A DNA stretch of 64,000 nucleotides from an uncultured Bacteroidota bacterium (GCA_902786595.1 CADADB010000001.1:253172-317171); one strand, 5' to 3'. Numbered from the stretch's first letter, positions 35,331-44,912 are shown. A program made the numbers and translations. Notes: generated by a model not told the origin, from the sequence alone.

Positions 35331-35358
35331 GTAGAGACGTGCCATGGCGCGTCTCTAC
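35331..35358. repeat. 28-nt palindrome, copy 4
   Basis: GTAGAGACG arms around an almost palindromic TGCCATGGCG centre and CGTCTCTAC. It lies between the esterase start and the PII-like gene, overlapping the last codons of the latter (stop at 35355). Confidence 0.8.
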
Positions 35359-35660
35359 AGGTCCTTGTCCGTAATTTCCTCAGCATTCAGCACGAAGGCG
35401 CGCAAGCCCTGCTGTTCGGCGGAAACGTCCAGTTCGTGGATGTCGTGGAGCAACGGCTTCACCTTCTCGTCCGGCACGAAGGCCAGCACAGCGGAGTTCA
35501 ACGTCGGCCAGGCGTGGGTGCCGTAGTGCGGCTCCCCGTCGTGGCTGCCGCGACCCTGCACCTCGTTCCAGAAGGTGAACCCGCGGATTTCGTTCTTGTC
35601 TAAAATTTCCATGACCTCATCGTAGAAGGCCTGATATAAGGATATGAATACTGCTTTCAT
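35355..35660 (-). CDS. PII-like small protein linked to RND efflux genes
   Basis: 101 residues. The sequence MKAVFISLYQAFYDEVMEILD with GFTFWNEVQGRGSHDGEPHYGTHAWP and LAFVPDEKVKPLLHDI has the beta-alpha-beta ferredoxin-like outline of PII/DUF3240-type proteins, which in Bacteroidota often follow efflux pump genes. It lies 60 nt after the RND pump gene and ends within the 28-nt palindrome at 35331. It could sense a metal or metabolite and modulate the pump; that is inference. Confidence 0.75.
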   Translation of the reverse strand: MKAVFISLYQAFYDEVMEILDKNEIRGFTFWNEVQGRGSHDGEPHYGTHAWPTLNSAVLAFVPDEKVKPLLHDIHELDVSAEQQGLRAFVLNAEEITDKDL

Positions 35661-35693
35661 TTTTCGTATCTATTTGTTTAATTGTTTCTGCCT

Positions 35694-35721
35694 AGCTAAT
35701 AGCCAAAAGCTAATAGCCAAT
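35694..35721. repeat. Heptamer array, AGCTAAT/AGCCAAA family (4 units)
   Basis: agctaat, agccaaa, agctaat, agccaat; the last base touches the RND pump stop codon. Confidence 0.75.
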
Positions 35722-38700
35722 TACACCTCGTTGACACCTAATGCTTTGTTGCGTTCGCGGCGGGCACGGCGGCGGGCGGCGCCACGGGCGTTCCACTCGG
35801 CGAACTTACTATAGATGATCGGGATGAGGATAAGCGTCACCATGGTGGAGAAGGTCAGACCCCAGGCCACGACCATACCCATGGAGTTCCACATCTCGGC
35901 GCCCTCGCCCTTGTCAACGGCCAACGGGATCATACCGAGCACCGTGGTCAGCGTGGTCATCAAGATCGGGCGCAGACGGGAACGACCGCCGGCGACGACA
36001 GCGTCCTTGATGGTCATGCCGCGTTCAACACACAAACTGGTGTAGTCGATGAGCACGATACCGTTCTTCACCACAATACCGATCAACATCATCAAGCCGA
36101 TCAACGCCATGATACCCAACGCCGTGCGCGTCACGGCCAAGCCGATCAACACGCCGGTGAGGGCGAAGAGGATGGAGAGCATGATGACGAACGGGTAGGT
36201 GAACGACTCGAACTGGGCGGCCATCACCACATAGACGAGGATGATAATCAGCGCCATCAGCATAAACATGTCGCCGAAAGCATCCTGCTGGTCTTCCCAC
36301 GTACCGCCGATCTTGTAGTCCAACGTGGCGGGGACGTCCATCTGGTCGAGCTCGTGTTGCGCGGAAGCTACCAGCTCACTCAACGCGGCGCCCTTGGCCA
36401 CCACACAGGAGACTTTGACCATACGTTCACGGTCCTTACGGACGATGGTCGGCGGGGTGAAGGTTTCCTCCACCGTGGCCACGTCACCCACACGGATGCC
36501 TTTGCCCATGTTATTGTACATCAAGATGTTCTCGATAGCGTGGATGTCGTTACGGAACTCGGGCGCATAACGCACGCGGATGTTGTATTCGTCACCGTCC
36601 TCGCGGAACTGCGATGCCGTGTAGCCATTAAAGCGGTTGCGCACGTAACCGGCCGCCGTCGTGGAGTTGAGCCCGTTCTCGGCCAACTTCTGACGGTCGA
36701 AGACGACCTCCAATTCGGGAGTGTATTCGTCACGGCTGATCACCACCTCGGAACAGCCCTCCACCTGCCGCATACGGGCAGCAAGGTCGGCGGCGAACTG
36801 GTCAGTGGTATTGAAGTCGTAACAGTAGAGCTCAATATCGACGGTCGATTGTCCGCCCATATTACCTTGACCGGTGCTGACCGTGGAGGAGACGATTTCG
36901 ATGTGCTGCCGCAACAGTTCGCGGATGCCATCGGAAATCTCCGTGATGAACTTGTCACGCTCGGTCTTCTTCACCAAACGGATGTTGAAGGAGAGCAGGT
37001 GTGTGCCGTTATCCCGCATCAAACTGAAGGTGTTGTCCTCGTCGGGCATACCCACGGAGTAGTTGATGGTCTTGATTTCGTTCGGATACTTCTCCCGGAT
37101 CTCCTTCACGATCTGGTCGCCCAACGCCTTGGTGGTCTCCACACGGGTGCCCTGCGGCAGCTTCACGGTGACACTCAAACGGGCGTTATCCTGTGTCGGG
37201 AAGAACTCGGTGGGAATCACTAGCAGCAATGAAAGGCTGGCCAGGAAGATGATGGAGGCGAAACCGACGACGGTCTTCCGGTGGTTGACACACCAGCGGA
37301 GCACCTTGGCGTAACCTTCGTCCAAACGGATGAGGAATCGCTCGATAGGACCATACACTTTGGCGAACCATTTGCTCTTTTTCGGATTCTTCTTCAGCAA
37401 AAGGGAGCAGAGCATCGGGGTCAGTGTCATAGCGGCCGCCAAGGAGACGGCAATCACGATGGTGACAATCCAGCCCAACTGTTTGAAGAGCACGCCGGCC
37501 ATACCGGTAAGGAAGGTCAGCGGCAAGAACACGGCGATAATCACCAAGGTGGAAGCGATAATGGAGAGGGACACCTCACTGGTGGCGAACACGGCCGCCG
37601 CCTTGGGCTTCGACCCTCGCTCGATATGCGTGGTGATGTTCTCCAACACCACGATGGAGTCATCGACTACCAGACCGATAGCGATGGATATAGATGACAA
37701 CGAAATGATATTCAGTGTATTGCCCGTAGCCAGCAAGTAGATGAACGCCGCTATCAAGGAGACGGGCACCACAAGGGCGATGATGATGGTGGCGCGCCAT
37801 CTTCCCAAGAAGAAGAGCACCACAATGACCACCAACAGCAAGATGATGAGGATGGTCTCTTCCAAACTGTCGATAGTGTTGGTGATGTTGTCGGAGTTAT
37901 CGACCAGCACGTCCAATTTCACATCGGCAGGCAGGGAACGTTGAATGTCAGGCAGTTCCTTCAACACTTTCTTACAGATCTGCACCGTATTGGCGCCAGT
38001 CTGCTTTTGGATGATGACCATGGCGCCGCGTTCACCGTCGGTGTAGGACTCCTGCATACGTTCCTGCAGGGTGTCGCGCACCACAGCTACGTCCCTCAGA
38101 TAGACGTTTTTGTTGGCGTAGCTGCCAACCACCACGTCTTCCATCTCATCCGCGCTGTTGAACTCGCCATCCACGCGCATGGAGTAGGTCTTGGAACCTA
38201 CGTCCATGATACCGAGGGAAACGTTGCGGTTCTCCGCACCGAGGATCTGGGCGATAGTCTCGATGGTGAGGTTGTAACTCTCCAACTTGTAGGGGTCGCA
38301 ATAGACCTGGATTTCGCGTTGCGGGGCGCCGGCGATGGAGACTGCACCCACACCGCTGACACGTGACAACGGGGAGGAAACCTTGTCGTCCAATATCTTG
38401 TACAACGCCTGCGTGCTCTGTCCCGACTGCACCGACAGCATCATAATCGGCATGTCATCGGCGCTGAACTTGAACAAGTAGGGCTGGTTGGCGCCGTCGG
38501 GCAACGCCGACTTCACCATATCTAACTTGTCGCGCACGTCGTTGGTTTTCTGCTCAATATCCACACCGTATTCAAACTCCAGATAGACAATAGAGTAGTT
38601 CTCTTTGGAGTTGGAAGTGATGTGCTTGAGGTCGCTCAAGGTGTTGAGCACGTTCTCGATGGGTTTGGACACGTTGTCCTCGATGTCTTCCGCGCTGGCG

Positions 38701-38858
38701 CCGCCATAGACGGTGAGTACCATAATGGTGTTGCTGTCCATGTGGGGGAAGAGGTCCACCGGCAGCTTAGCCAGGGAGAAGATGCCGATGATGATGACGG
38801 CAATGTATATCAACCCTGTCATGATGGGTCTCGCGACCGCTTTCTGGTATAAACTCAT
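35721..38858 (-). CDS. RND efflux pump permease (HAE1/AcrB-like)
   Basis: 1,045 residues, full length. It is the inner-membrane proton-driven component of a tripartite pump exporting drugs or other small amphiphiles. Two pseudo-repeats are clear, each with six membrane helices and a large periplasmic loop. Typical segments: FPHMDSNTIMVLTVYGGASAED, LVVDDSIVVLENI in helix 4 with the conserved acidic residues, and GIVVKNGIVLIDY plus GGRSRLRPILMTTLTTVLGMIPLA in the second half. The C-terminus is basic (RRRARRERNKALG). It is the fourth gene of the tolC-adaptor-(cargo)-pump run. Confidence 0.92.
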   Translation of the reverse strand: MSLYQKAVARPIMTGLIYIAVIIIGIFSLAKLPVDLFPHMDSNTIMVLTVYGGASAEDIEDNVSKPIENVLNTLSDLKHITSNSKENYSIVYLEFEYGVDIEQKTNDVRDKLDMVKSALPDGANQPYLFKFSADDMPIMMLSVQSGQSTQALYKILDDKVSSPLSRVSGVGAVSIAGAPQREIQVYCDPYKLESYNLTIETIAQILGAENRNVSLGIMDVGSKTYSMRVDGEFNSADEMEDVVVGSYANKNVYLRDVAVVRDTLQERMQESYTDGERGAMVIIQKQTGANTVQICKKVLKELPDIQRSLPADVKLDVLVDNSDNITNTIDSLEETILIILLLVVIVVLFFLGRWRATIIIALVVPVSLIAAFIYLLATGNTLNIISLSSISIAIGLVVDDSIVVLENITTHIERGSKPKAAAVFATSEVSLSIIASTLVIIAVFLPLTFLTGMAGVLFKQLGWIVTIVIAVSLAAAMTLTPMLCSLLLKKNPKKSKWFAKVYGPIERFLIRLDEGYAKVLRWCVNHRKTVVGFASIIFLASLSLLLVIPTEFFPTQDNARLSVTVKLPQGTRVETTKALGDQIVKEIREKYPNEIKTINYSVGMPDEDNTFSLMRDNGTHLLSFNIRLVKKTERDKFITEISDGIRELLRQHIEIVSSTVSTGQGNMGGQSTVDIELYCYDFNTTDQFAADLAARMRQVEGCSEVVISRDEYTPELEVVFDRQKLAENGLNSTTAAGYVRNRFNGYTASQFREDGDEYNIRVRYAPEFRNDIHAIENILMYNNMGKGIRVGDVATVEETFTPPTIVRKDRERMVKVSCVVAKGAALSELVASAQHELDQMDVPATLDYKIGGTWEDQQDAFGDMFMLMALIIILVYVVMAAQFESFTYPFVIMLSILFALTGVLIGLAVTRTALGIMALIGLMMLIGIVVKNGIVLIDYTSLCVERGMTIKDAVVAGGRSRLRPILMTTLTTVLGMIPLAVDKGEGAEMWNSMGMVVAWGLTFSTMVTLILIPIIYSKFAEWNARGAARRRARRERNKALGVNEV

Positions 38859-38938
38859 ATTTCTTATTGTTAAATTATCAACTTATGAAATACATTCATG
38901 AAAACAAAAGATAGTAAGATAGAATTATTTTACATTTG

Positions 38939-40222
38939 TTATTTGACGATTTTGCCTGAAATCACATTCTCCTTTGAAAACACTTTCAGAAGATATAATC
39001 CTTTTTTCCATGAATCAGAGGAAATGCTCGTTTCTGTCTGTTTTGAGAACTCCTCATTATATATCATTTTTCCTTGGATATCGTATATTTCAATCCTATC
39101 AAATGATGATTCATATTTTATCCGGAATCTGTCTGATACAGGTTGTGGATAGATTTGAAGTCTCGGTGCCTCTCTATTCATAATATCTGCGCCGAAAAAG
39201 GAGGCTCCTTTGTATCGATAGATATCAGAAGGCGTAATGATAAAAAAAACGGTGTCCTCTTCACAAGCCGTCAAATCACAAACATAATATCCGTAATCGT
39301 CTTCCAAGTTATAATAATGGCGACCATAGTCAGAGGAAGTGGAGATAGGATGAAACTCTTGACCATACCGTGCCACAGCCATCTGGAAACCGCTACGCAA
39401 ACATTTACTCATAGATTGAAGGCTAAATTCACTTTCCGACATGACAGATGTGTTAAAGGTTTCAAAGGATGCAAAATCGTTCTCTGTGAAAAGCATGTGG
39501 TCCCCATAAACGTACCCTTTCCCTTCTTCAAAGAAAAAACACTGGTCGATAATCCATGGCATGTGCGGGGGCTTGTCCCCATAGTTGGCTTGTGGAATTA
39601 TCGTCATCCAAGAGATTCCGCAATCAGAAGATTTATAAATAGTGGGAAATATAAAGGCGGCATAATCGTAGGAGTATTTTGGCAGAGCATATATAATGTG
39701 GTCATTAACAACAGAGTAATCGGTTATACCTTTTCCGGCAAAAACATCTTCCCAAGTATACCCACCGTCAGAAGATTTATAAACGTCACCGCTAGAAAGA
39801 GCAAATATGGTGTCTGAATTGACAAATTGAATATTCGAATACGTACGGCTACTGTCCATGCATATCCATGATTCCCCACCGTCAAAAGTGCGGTAAATAC
39901 CTGGCTTTGAGGTGATGTTCATACTCCAATAGGAGTTTCTTCTTGGAGTACACGAGGCAAATCCATTCATTTCATCCCAAAACCAGATTCCATAAAATCG
40001 GGAAGATTCTGCGCTGTCATAGGTAAAGATGGTTACCCAAGAATCACCATTGTCCATGGATTTGTAGATTCCTTCACTTCCAGAAAGATAGACAACTCCT
40101 TGTTTCGGATGTGAGATTCCTCTGAACATGTCTTGGGGAACACTGGGCAATTGCTCATTCTGCGCACAAAGGTGGAACCCCATCGCACATAAAATGGAGA
40201 AAATTAACGACAGCCTTGTCAT
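38939..40222 (-). CDS. Type IX-secreted beta-propeller (BNR/sortilin-like) protein
   Basis: 427 residues from ATG 40222 (MTRLSLIFSILCAMGFHLCAQ signal). The body has repeated BNR-type units: GIYKSMDNGDSW, GIYRTFDGGESW, DVYKSSDGGYTWEDVF, TIYKSSDCGISWMTI, as in sialidase/VPS10-like propellers; catalytic sialidase residues were not recognised. The end is a type IX sorting domain (RLQIYPQPVSDRFRIKY ... IYDIQGKMIYNEEF ... KGLYLLKVF). It is noticeably more AT-rich than the pump genes on either side and interrupts the usual adaptor-pump order, so it looks like a later arrival. Confidence 0.85.
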   Translation of the reverse strand: MTRLSLIFSILCAMGFHLCAQNEQLPSVPQDMFRGISHPKQGVVYLSGSEGIYKSMDNGDSWVTIFTYDSAESSRFYGIWFWDEMNGFASCTPRRNSYWSMNITSKPGIYRTFDGGESWICMDSSRTYSNIQFVNSDTIFALSSGDVYKSSDGGYTWEDVFAGKGITDYSVVNDHIIYALPKYSYDYAAFIFPTIYKSSDCGISWMTIIPQANYGDKPPHMPWIIDQCFFFEEGKGYVYGDHMLFTENDFASFETFNTSVMSESEFSLQSMSKCLRSGFQMAVARYGQEFHPISTSSDYGRHYYNLEDDYGYYVCDLTACEEDTVFFIITPSDIYRYKGASFFGADIMNREAPRLQIYPQPVSDRFRIKYESSFDRIEIYDIQGKMIYNEEFSKQTETSISSDSWKKGLYLLKVFSKENVISGKIVK

Positions 40223-40268
40223 GATGGACTTTATGAACAAGTCAGTGTACATTATTTTGAATTCTCAA

Positions 40269-41282
40269 TTATTTCGCAACATTGACTTCCAACCCGTCTT
40301 TCAGACGTGCGAGACCCGTGGTGGCCACCATGTCGCCGTCCTGGACGTTGCCGGAGAGCAACTCGTAGGATTTGCCAAGGTGACGACCGACCTCCACTTG
40401 GTTGAAGGAAACCTTGCCGTCTTTATAGACATAGACGTAGCGGTTGCCGGAGCCCTGCTGGCGGAAAATGGCTTCGTCGGGCACCACCACGTGCTTCTGC
40501 GTGCCGAAGTTGATGGTCACGCGGGCGTACATGCCTGGGCGCACGCGACTGTCGGTGTTGGCCAACTGCACCTCCACGGGGAAGGTGTGCGTGGCACCGT
40601 CCATCGTCGGGTAAATCAGACTGATTTTGCCCTTGAACTCCTCTTCACCGTAAGCGTCCACCTTGATACTCACCGGCGTGCCGACCTTCACCTGCTTGAA
40701 CAGGGTTTCGGAGAGGTTGATCTTCATCTTCACGGGGGTGATTTGCTGTACCGTTACCACGGGCAGACCACCGAAGAGGTCGCCACTGTCGTAGTTGCGG
40801 GCACTGATAACTCCCGAAATAGGACTGATTAACTGCGTGTTCTCCAACAGGTTGTCGTATGTGGTCTGCGCCACATCAAGCTGGGTCTTCATAGCATCCC
40901 AGTCGGACTTGGAGCATCCGCCGACCTTGTAGAGCTCGTCGATGCGCTTGAAGCTGGCTTTAAGGTTGTCGAGCTGCGATTTCGATTGTCTCAGACTGTT
41001 TTCGTTCATCTGGACGAGGACTTTTCCTTTGGCCACACGGTCGCCGACTTCAACGTAGATTTTGTCGATACGGCCGCCGGTGAGCGGGGCAATGTTATTC
41101 ACGGCATTGGCCTCCACGATAGCGGTATATTCGAAAGTCTGGTCCACATCCTCCACATGCACTTCCTGCGTGCGGATGGTCATCGTCTGTCCGCCGGCAG
41201 TGACGGCCTCTTTTTTCTTGCAACCACCCATCACTAACAAGGTGATTGCCAATAAAATGGTTACGTTCGCGATTCTTTTCAT
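40269..41282 (-). CDS. RND efflux periplasmic adaptor (AcrA/MexA-like lipoprotein)
   Basis: 337 residues. Signal with lipobox (LLVMGGC) followed by KKKEAV. The adaptor bridges pump and outer-membrane channel. Domains in order: beta-barrel/lipoyl half (IVEANAVNNIAPLTGGRIDKIYVEVGDRVAKGKVLVQM), helical hairpin (about 95-150), second lipoyl half (ISPISGVISARNYDSGDL) and a membrane-proximal barrel (GMYARVTINFG). It is 46 nt upstream of the propeller gene and 112 nt after tolC. Confidence 0.92.
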   Translation of the reverse strand: MKRIANVTILLAITLLVMGGCKKKEAVTAGGQTMTIRTQEVHVEDVDQTFEYTAIVEANAVNNIAPLTGGRIDKIYVEVGDRVAKGKVLVQMNENSLRQSKSQLDNLKASFKRIDELYKVGGCSKSDWDAMKTQLDVAQTTYDNLLENTQLISPISGVISARNYDSGDLFGGLPVVTVQQITPVKMKINLSETLFKQVKVGTPVSIKVDAYGEEEFKGKISLIYPTMDGATHTFPVEVQLANTDSRVRPGMYARVTINFGTQKHVVVPDEAIFRQQGSGNRYVYVYKDGKVSFNQVEVGRHLGKSYELLSGNVQDGDMVATTGLARLKDGLEVNVAK

Positions 41283-41309
41283 ATTTGATGCCTTTTTTTC
41301 TCAATTGTT

Positions 41310-41335
41310 CTACCGAGCTCTTGCCCCTGCGGGGC
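41310..41335. repeat. Solo REP-like palindrome unit
   Basis: CTACCGAGCT tag followed by GCCCC/GGGGC hairpin, the same unit as in the arrays around the transposase 24 kb away. It sits in the gap between tolC and the adaptor gene. Confidence 0.75.
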
Positions 41336-41384
41336 TGCTCAATGAATATCTTTTCTTTTTTATTGGGGTTTTTCGTTTAATTGC

Positions 41385-41405
41385 TAATTACTCATTACTC
41401 ATTCC
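41385..41405. repeat. Heptamer array, ATTACTC/ATTCACT family (3 units)
   Basis: taattac, tcattac, tcattcc run through the tolC stop codon, so the array encodes its last residues (GNE). Confidence 0.6.
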
Positions 41406-42714
41406 CTAGCGTTGCATCCAAGTTCGCTTTTGCCACGAGATAGTTGAAGATGGCCTGGCAATAGGTGAGCTGGGTGGTGGTTAGAGTGAGTTCGGCGGTG
41501 TTGAGGTCGAGCCAGGTGTTCATGCCGACTTCGTATTGTTTTTGGGCAATATCGTAAGCTTTCTGCGCCTGCCGCATGGTCTCGCTGTCGGCGGCAATGT
41601 CCTCAATGGCCTGTTGCATATCGTTCAGGTAGCTCTGCACGCCGAGACGGAGGTTTCGCTCCACGTCCGCACGTTGGTCACGCATGTTCGCGATGTTCAT
41701 GTCCGCCTGTTTTAGCTTGTAATGGGTTGAAGCCCAACCAACTATGGGTACTTGTAACGACAAGGCGACGTAAGAGTAGGGGTAGTTGGTGAACGTGCCG
41801 CCGTCGTCACCCATACCGGAATATTGGAAAGCGCCGGCCAAGGCGAGCATTGGTAGAGAGGAACCGATGAGAATCTTCTTGGACTGCTCCAACTGGTCAA
41901 TGCCGAGGTCCAACTGTCGCAACGCGGAGTTGTACATTAGTTGTACATCACTTTCGGAGGGCATTGTGGCTGCAAGCACACTCTGCTCATAATCAGACAG
42001 TTGTCCGTCGAAAATCACAGGTTCATTGACATCCATGCCGAGAAGCACTTTCAGGCGCATACCGGCCAATTTTACCGATTTGGCGGCGGAATTCACCTGC
42101 GGTCGCTGGTTCTGCAACGCCACGTCAGAACGCAATTTCTCGAATTCGGAGACTAAGCCTTGTTCGAAAGAGTTAGTAACTAGCTTGTTGCTTTCTTCCA
42201 GATGGGCGTAACTGCTCTGGAGGACGTCATACGACTGTTTGGCCAACAGATAGGTGTAGTAGGCCTGTTTCACCTGGTTGACCAGCTCAATCTTCGATGA
42301 CCGCGCAGACTCCAGTGCCATTTCGATGTCCATGGAGCTGAGTTTCAAGCTCGACCAAAGCGGGAAGGAGATTATCGGGAGACTCAAGTTTGCCCCGACA
42401 GAGTAGGTGTTGTCGCGACCCACCTTGATGTTCATCGTCTGTCCACCCATGTCCATTGACATCGTCTGCTTGAGCAGCGTGCGGTTATAGTTGGCCGCCA
42501 CCGACACGTCGGGGAAGAGCGACACGATCTGCTCCTTCTTGTACTCCCGTTTGATATCGACAGAGCGGTCGGCGATGCGCATCGTCGGCGACTCGGAGAG
42601 GGCGATTTCGATGGCCTTGTCCAGATTCACATGGACGGAATCCTGCGCCTGCAACCTTGTAGCCAGTCCACACACCATCACTCCTGCCAACAAGTAAGCC
42701 AAACTTTTCTTCAT
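41395..42714 (-). CDS. TolC-family outer-membrane efflux channel
   Basis: 439 residues from ATG 42714 (MKKSLAYLLAGVMVCGLATRLQAQ signal). Two OEP repeats can be seen: first with SVHVNLDKAIEIALSESPTMRIADRSVDIKREYKKEQIVSLFPDVSVAANYNRT-type opening, second with SALRQLDLGIDQLEQSKKILIGSSLPMLALAGAFQYSG. Long alpha-helical barrel segments and two short strands per repeat fit TolC trimers. It is the first gene of the efflux operon, whose promoter is at 42794-42802. Confidence 0.9.
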   Translation of the reverse strand: MKKSLAYLLAGVMVCGLATRLQAQDSVHVNLDKAIEIALSESPTMRIADRSVDIKREYKKEQIVSLFPDVSVAANYNRTLLKQTMSMDMGGQTMNIKVGRDNTYSVGANLSLPIISFPLWSSLKLSSMDIEMALESARSSKIELVNQVKQAYYTYLLAKQSYDVLQSSYAHLEESNKLVTNSFEQGLVSEFEKLRSDVALQNQRPQVNSAAKSVKLAGMRLKVLLGMDVNEPVIFDGQLSDYEQSVLAATMPSESDVQLMYNSALRQLDLGIDQLEQSKKILIGSSLPMLALAGAFQYSGMGDDGGTFTNYPYSYVALSLQVPIVGWASTHYKLKQADMNIANMRDQRADVERNLRLGVQSYLNDMQQAIEDIAADSETMRQAQKAYDIAQKQYEVGMNTWLDLNTAELTLTTTQLTYCQAIFNYLVAKANLDATLGNE

Positions 42715-42793
42715 TATCTGCATATTCTTTTCTTTAGTAATTTTCTATAACACAATAAATTAGGATAAACTTTTTACCTAATTTAAAACGGGT

Positions 42794-42802
42794 GCAAAAA
42801 TA
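42794..42802 (-). promoter_or_regulatory. Promoter -7 box of the efflux operon
   Basis: TATTTTTGC on the minus strand, 80 nt upstream of the tolC start. Confidence 0.6.
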
Positions 42803-42955
42803 GTAAAAAAATGTTATGCTGTGTATTAATTACACACTTTTTTGATATGGTGTGAAATTTGCCTGAAACTTGGGCAGTGAGGAGTTGGTTTTCTTTGCCT
42901 AATATTATTGATAATGTTTTCATTTTATAGCATTTTTAATTGTTTCTGCCTATAT

Positions 42956-43046
42956 AGTATGGAAAAAAAGGAAAATGTTACACCTAAAACAGAAGAAAAA
43001 ATTTTTTTCGCTGGGGTGTAACATTTCGGTTGTTTTCCATACTTGT
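42956..43046. repeat. Large inverted repeat upstream of the unknown gene at 43257
   Basis: Left arm 42956-42985 (AGTATGGAAA ... AATGTTACACCT) is an imperfect inverted copy of right arm 43015-43046 (GGTGTAACATTTCGG ... TTCCATACTTGT), with a 29-nt A/T-rich centre. The right arm recurs directly at 44913. The remaining 533-nt gap (42724-43256) is AT-rich and shows only a doubtful short frame at 43080-43241. Confidence 0.75.
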
Positions 43047-43256
43047 AGATAAAAACGAATGCAATTTGACAAGGCCATGATACGAATTAACAAGAAAGAC
43101 ATGATCATGATATACATCATACAAGGACGCTTTGTCTGGATTCTCTATAATGAGATAGACCTTGGGGCGCAACGGGCGGCCAGGTGGTTTCCCAGTAGGC
43201 GAAACGAGCAGAAGTATCCAATAACGGTAATAAGATTGTGAAAGAAAAATATCATT

Positions 43257-44870
43257 ATGAACAAGAAAAAACTAAACCAACCACTGATGCGTCGCCTTTC
43301 GCGAGGAGGGTTCGACAACAGCTACGCCGTCACCAATCCTAAAAGTCACTGCATTCTTTTGGAAATCAAACTCCTTTTGGACATTTTCGAACCTATCAGT
43401 GACGACTACCGTCACGGGCTATGGATAGAGATTCCGCGAGGAGAACCCTCAGACTGGGTCAGTTTCGAGGAAGTTAAAGACCGGGGTGAAGCAAAAACCG
43501 AGGAAGAATACTTGTCATACTGGCAATGTGAATTTCCTCAGGATACATACTGGTATTATCTCTCTGTGAGTCAATACCGAGGAAAAACTTTCCTCCATAT
43601 TTCAGACAATGATATGCATTGGTGTATCATCCACGATGATATTGACAGGAACTGCCACAGTCACGATCCTTTAGACTGGTTCCTTGACCCGCTTTTGACT
43701 TTTTTGAAGGAAAAAGTGGCCGAAATCGCAAAGAATCCAGAAATCTACAACCGTTATGTGGAAGAAAATCTTCCCAAGCGGCAACGCACGGGACATATTC
43801 CTCGAAAAGACTTGGACAGGATCGTACCCTGGCAGCGAAGATTGCCTAAGGATGTGGAGAAAGCCATCCGAGTGCTTAAAGAGTGCATCGTCAATGAGGA
43901 AATTTATCGGAAAGCAGAATCAGGAGAGGCTATCGATTCTTATCCGTCATTCTATCGGGGGCCTTTACCAGACATGAGTATTCGATTGTACGCCAAATAT
44001 TTCCGCGTGGCGTACTTGGCATACGAAAAACATTTCCGCCAATTCTACGACAAAAAAGAATCTAAGAAGAAAGAGAAATGGTTGAAGGATGTTGCCGGCA
44101 TGACAGATGTGGAATTCTATCGACAGTATCAGTTGGGGCGGCACGGCGAGATCACGGATGAGACGAATCTGGACAGTGCGGCGGCATTCAAGGAAATGGC
44201 GTTTGACCATTATGGGGAATTGGGACTGTCACGGATGGATGTACATGCGACGGATTGGTACAACCCAGGCAAATGGCTGATAACTTTCGGAATAAGCTAC
44301 TCTTCTTGTGTGGATGTGGGTGCGGAGATTGCCGTGGCGCTCTACGAAAGCGGTTGCCCCCTTATCATCTATGACGCACAAAAAATTCTGGATGTCTTGG
44401 AAGAGCGCGACAATGTGCTCCTTACGCCTCACACCTTCCACGATTATTTCGGGCATCATGTAGAAGGCACTGTTTTCGACCTTCCATACGAATGCTACTT
44501 GGGGAGGGACTGCGAACTCACCCGCGAACAGTACGACGAAATTGTGTCATTGGCCAAGTGGGATCAGGAAACGCCATTGGTTCTTGACCTTCCAGTTCCA
44601 CTGGATAGCCCTGCATACGATCTCATTCGCGAAGAGGATCAACAACCGCTTACCGTCTGTGGCATCCTTGCAGCCCTACAGAAGAAATACGACAAACTCG
44701 TCTTTGGAATTATGGATGAAGACTCTAAAAGTTTCAGCTACCTTATTGAACACTGCGAACCCGAAATCAAGGTTGAAAACCGCTCCCGGCTATTTGATTG
44801 TCCCAATGAAGCGTTGCTGGATGCTGTAATTCGATACACGGAAATCAAGAAAAGCCGACAAACATTATGA
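43257..44870 (+). CDS. Unrecognised 537-residue protein
   Basis: No signal peptide or membrane helix, so probably cytoplasmic. The N-terminal half is Trp/Tyr/Asp-rich (DTYWYYLSVSQYRGKTFLHISDNDMHWCIIHDD). A basic helical middle follows (KESKKKEKWLKDVAGM). The C-terminal third has strands of alternating type (WLITFGISYSSCVDVGAEIAVALYESG, CPLIIYDAQKILDVLEERDNVLLTPH). I see no known catalytic motif. It is bracketed by direct 32-nt repeats at 43015-43046 and 44913-44944 and is followed by another unknown gene. Confidence 0.72.
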   Translation: MNKKKLNQPLMRRLSRGGFDNSYAVTNPKSHCILLEIKLLLDIFEPISDDYRHGLWIEIPRGEPSDWVSFEEVKDRGEAKTEEEYLSYWQCEFPQDTYWYYLSVSQYRGKTFLHISDNDMHWCIIHDDIDRNCHSHDPLDWFLDPLLTFLKEKVAEIAKNPEIYNRYVEENLPKRQRTGHIPRKDLDRIVPWQRRLPKDVEKAIRVLKECIVNEEIYRKAESGEAIDSYPSFYRGPLPDMSIRLYAKYFRVAYLAYEKHFRQFYDKKESKKKEKWLKDVAGMTDVEFYRQYQLGRHGEITDETNLDSAAAFKEMAFDHYGELGLSRMDVHATDWYNPGKWLITFGISYSSCVDVGAEIAVALYESGCPLIIYDAQKILDVLEERDNVLLTPHTFHDYFGHHVEGTVFDLPYECYLGRDCELTREQYDEIVSLAKWDQETPLVLDLPVPLDSPAYDLIREEDQQPLTVCGILAALQKKYDKLVFGIMDEDSKSFSYLIEHCEPEIKVENRSRLFDCPNEALLDAVIRYTEIKKSRQTL

Positions 44871-44912
44871 GACCAGCACGAAGACTAACCTCAAAGAAAA
44901 TAATTCAACCGA

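Noticed and set aside
36354..37223. 289-codon frame opposite the RND pump gene
   Set aside because: Shadow of a highly conserved gene; the sequence is His/Val/Gly-rich as expected for antisense.
43080..43241. Short plus-strand frame upstream of the unknown gene
   Set aside because: Fewer than 60 codons, no promoter or recognisable domain, and it lies in a repeat-containing leader. Left unannotated.
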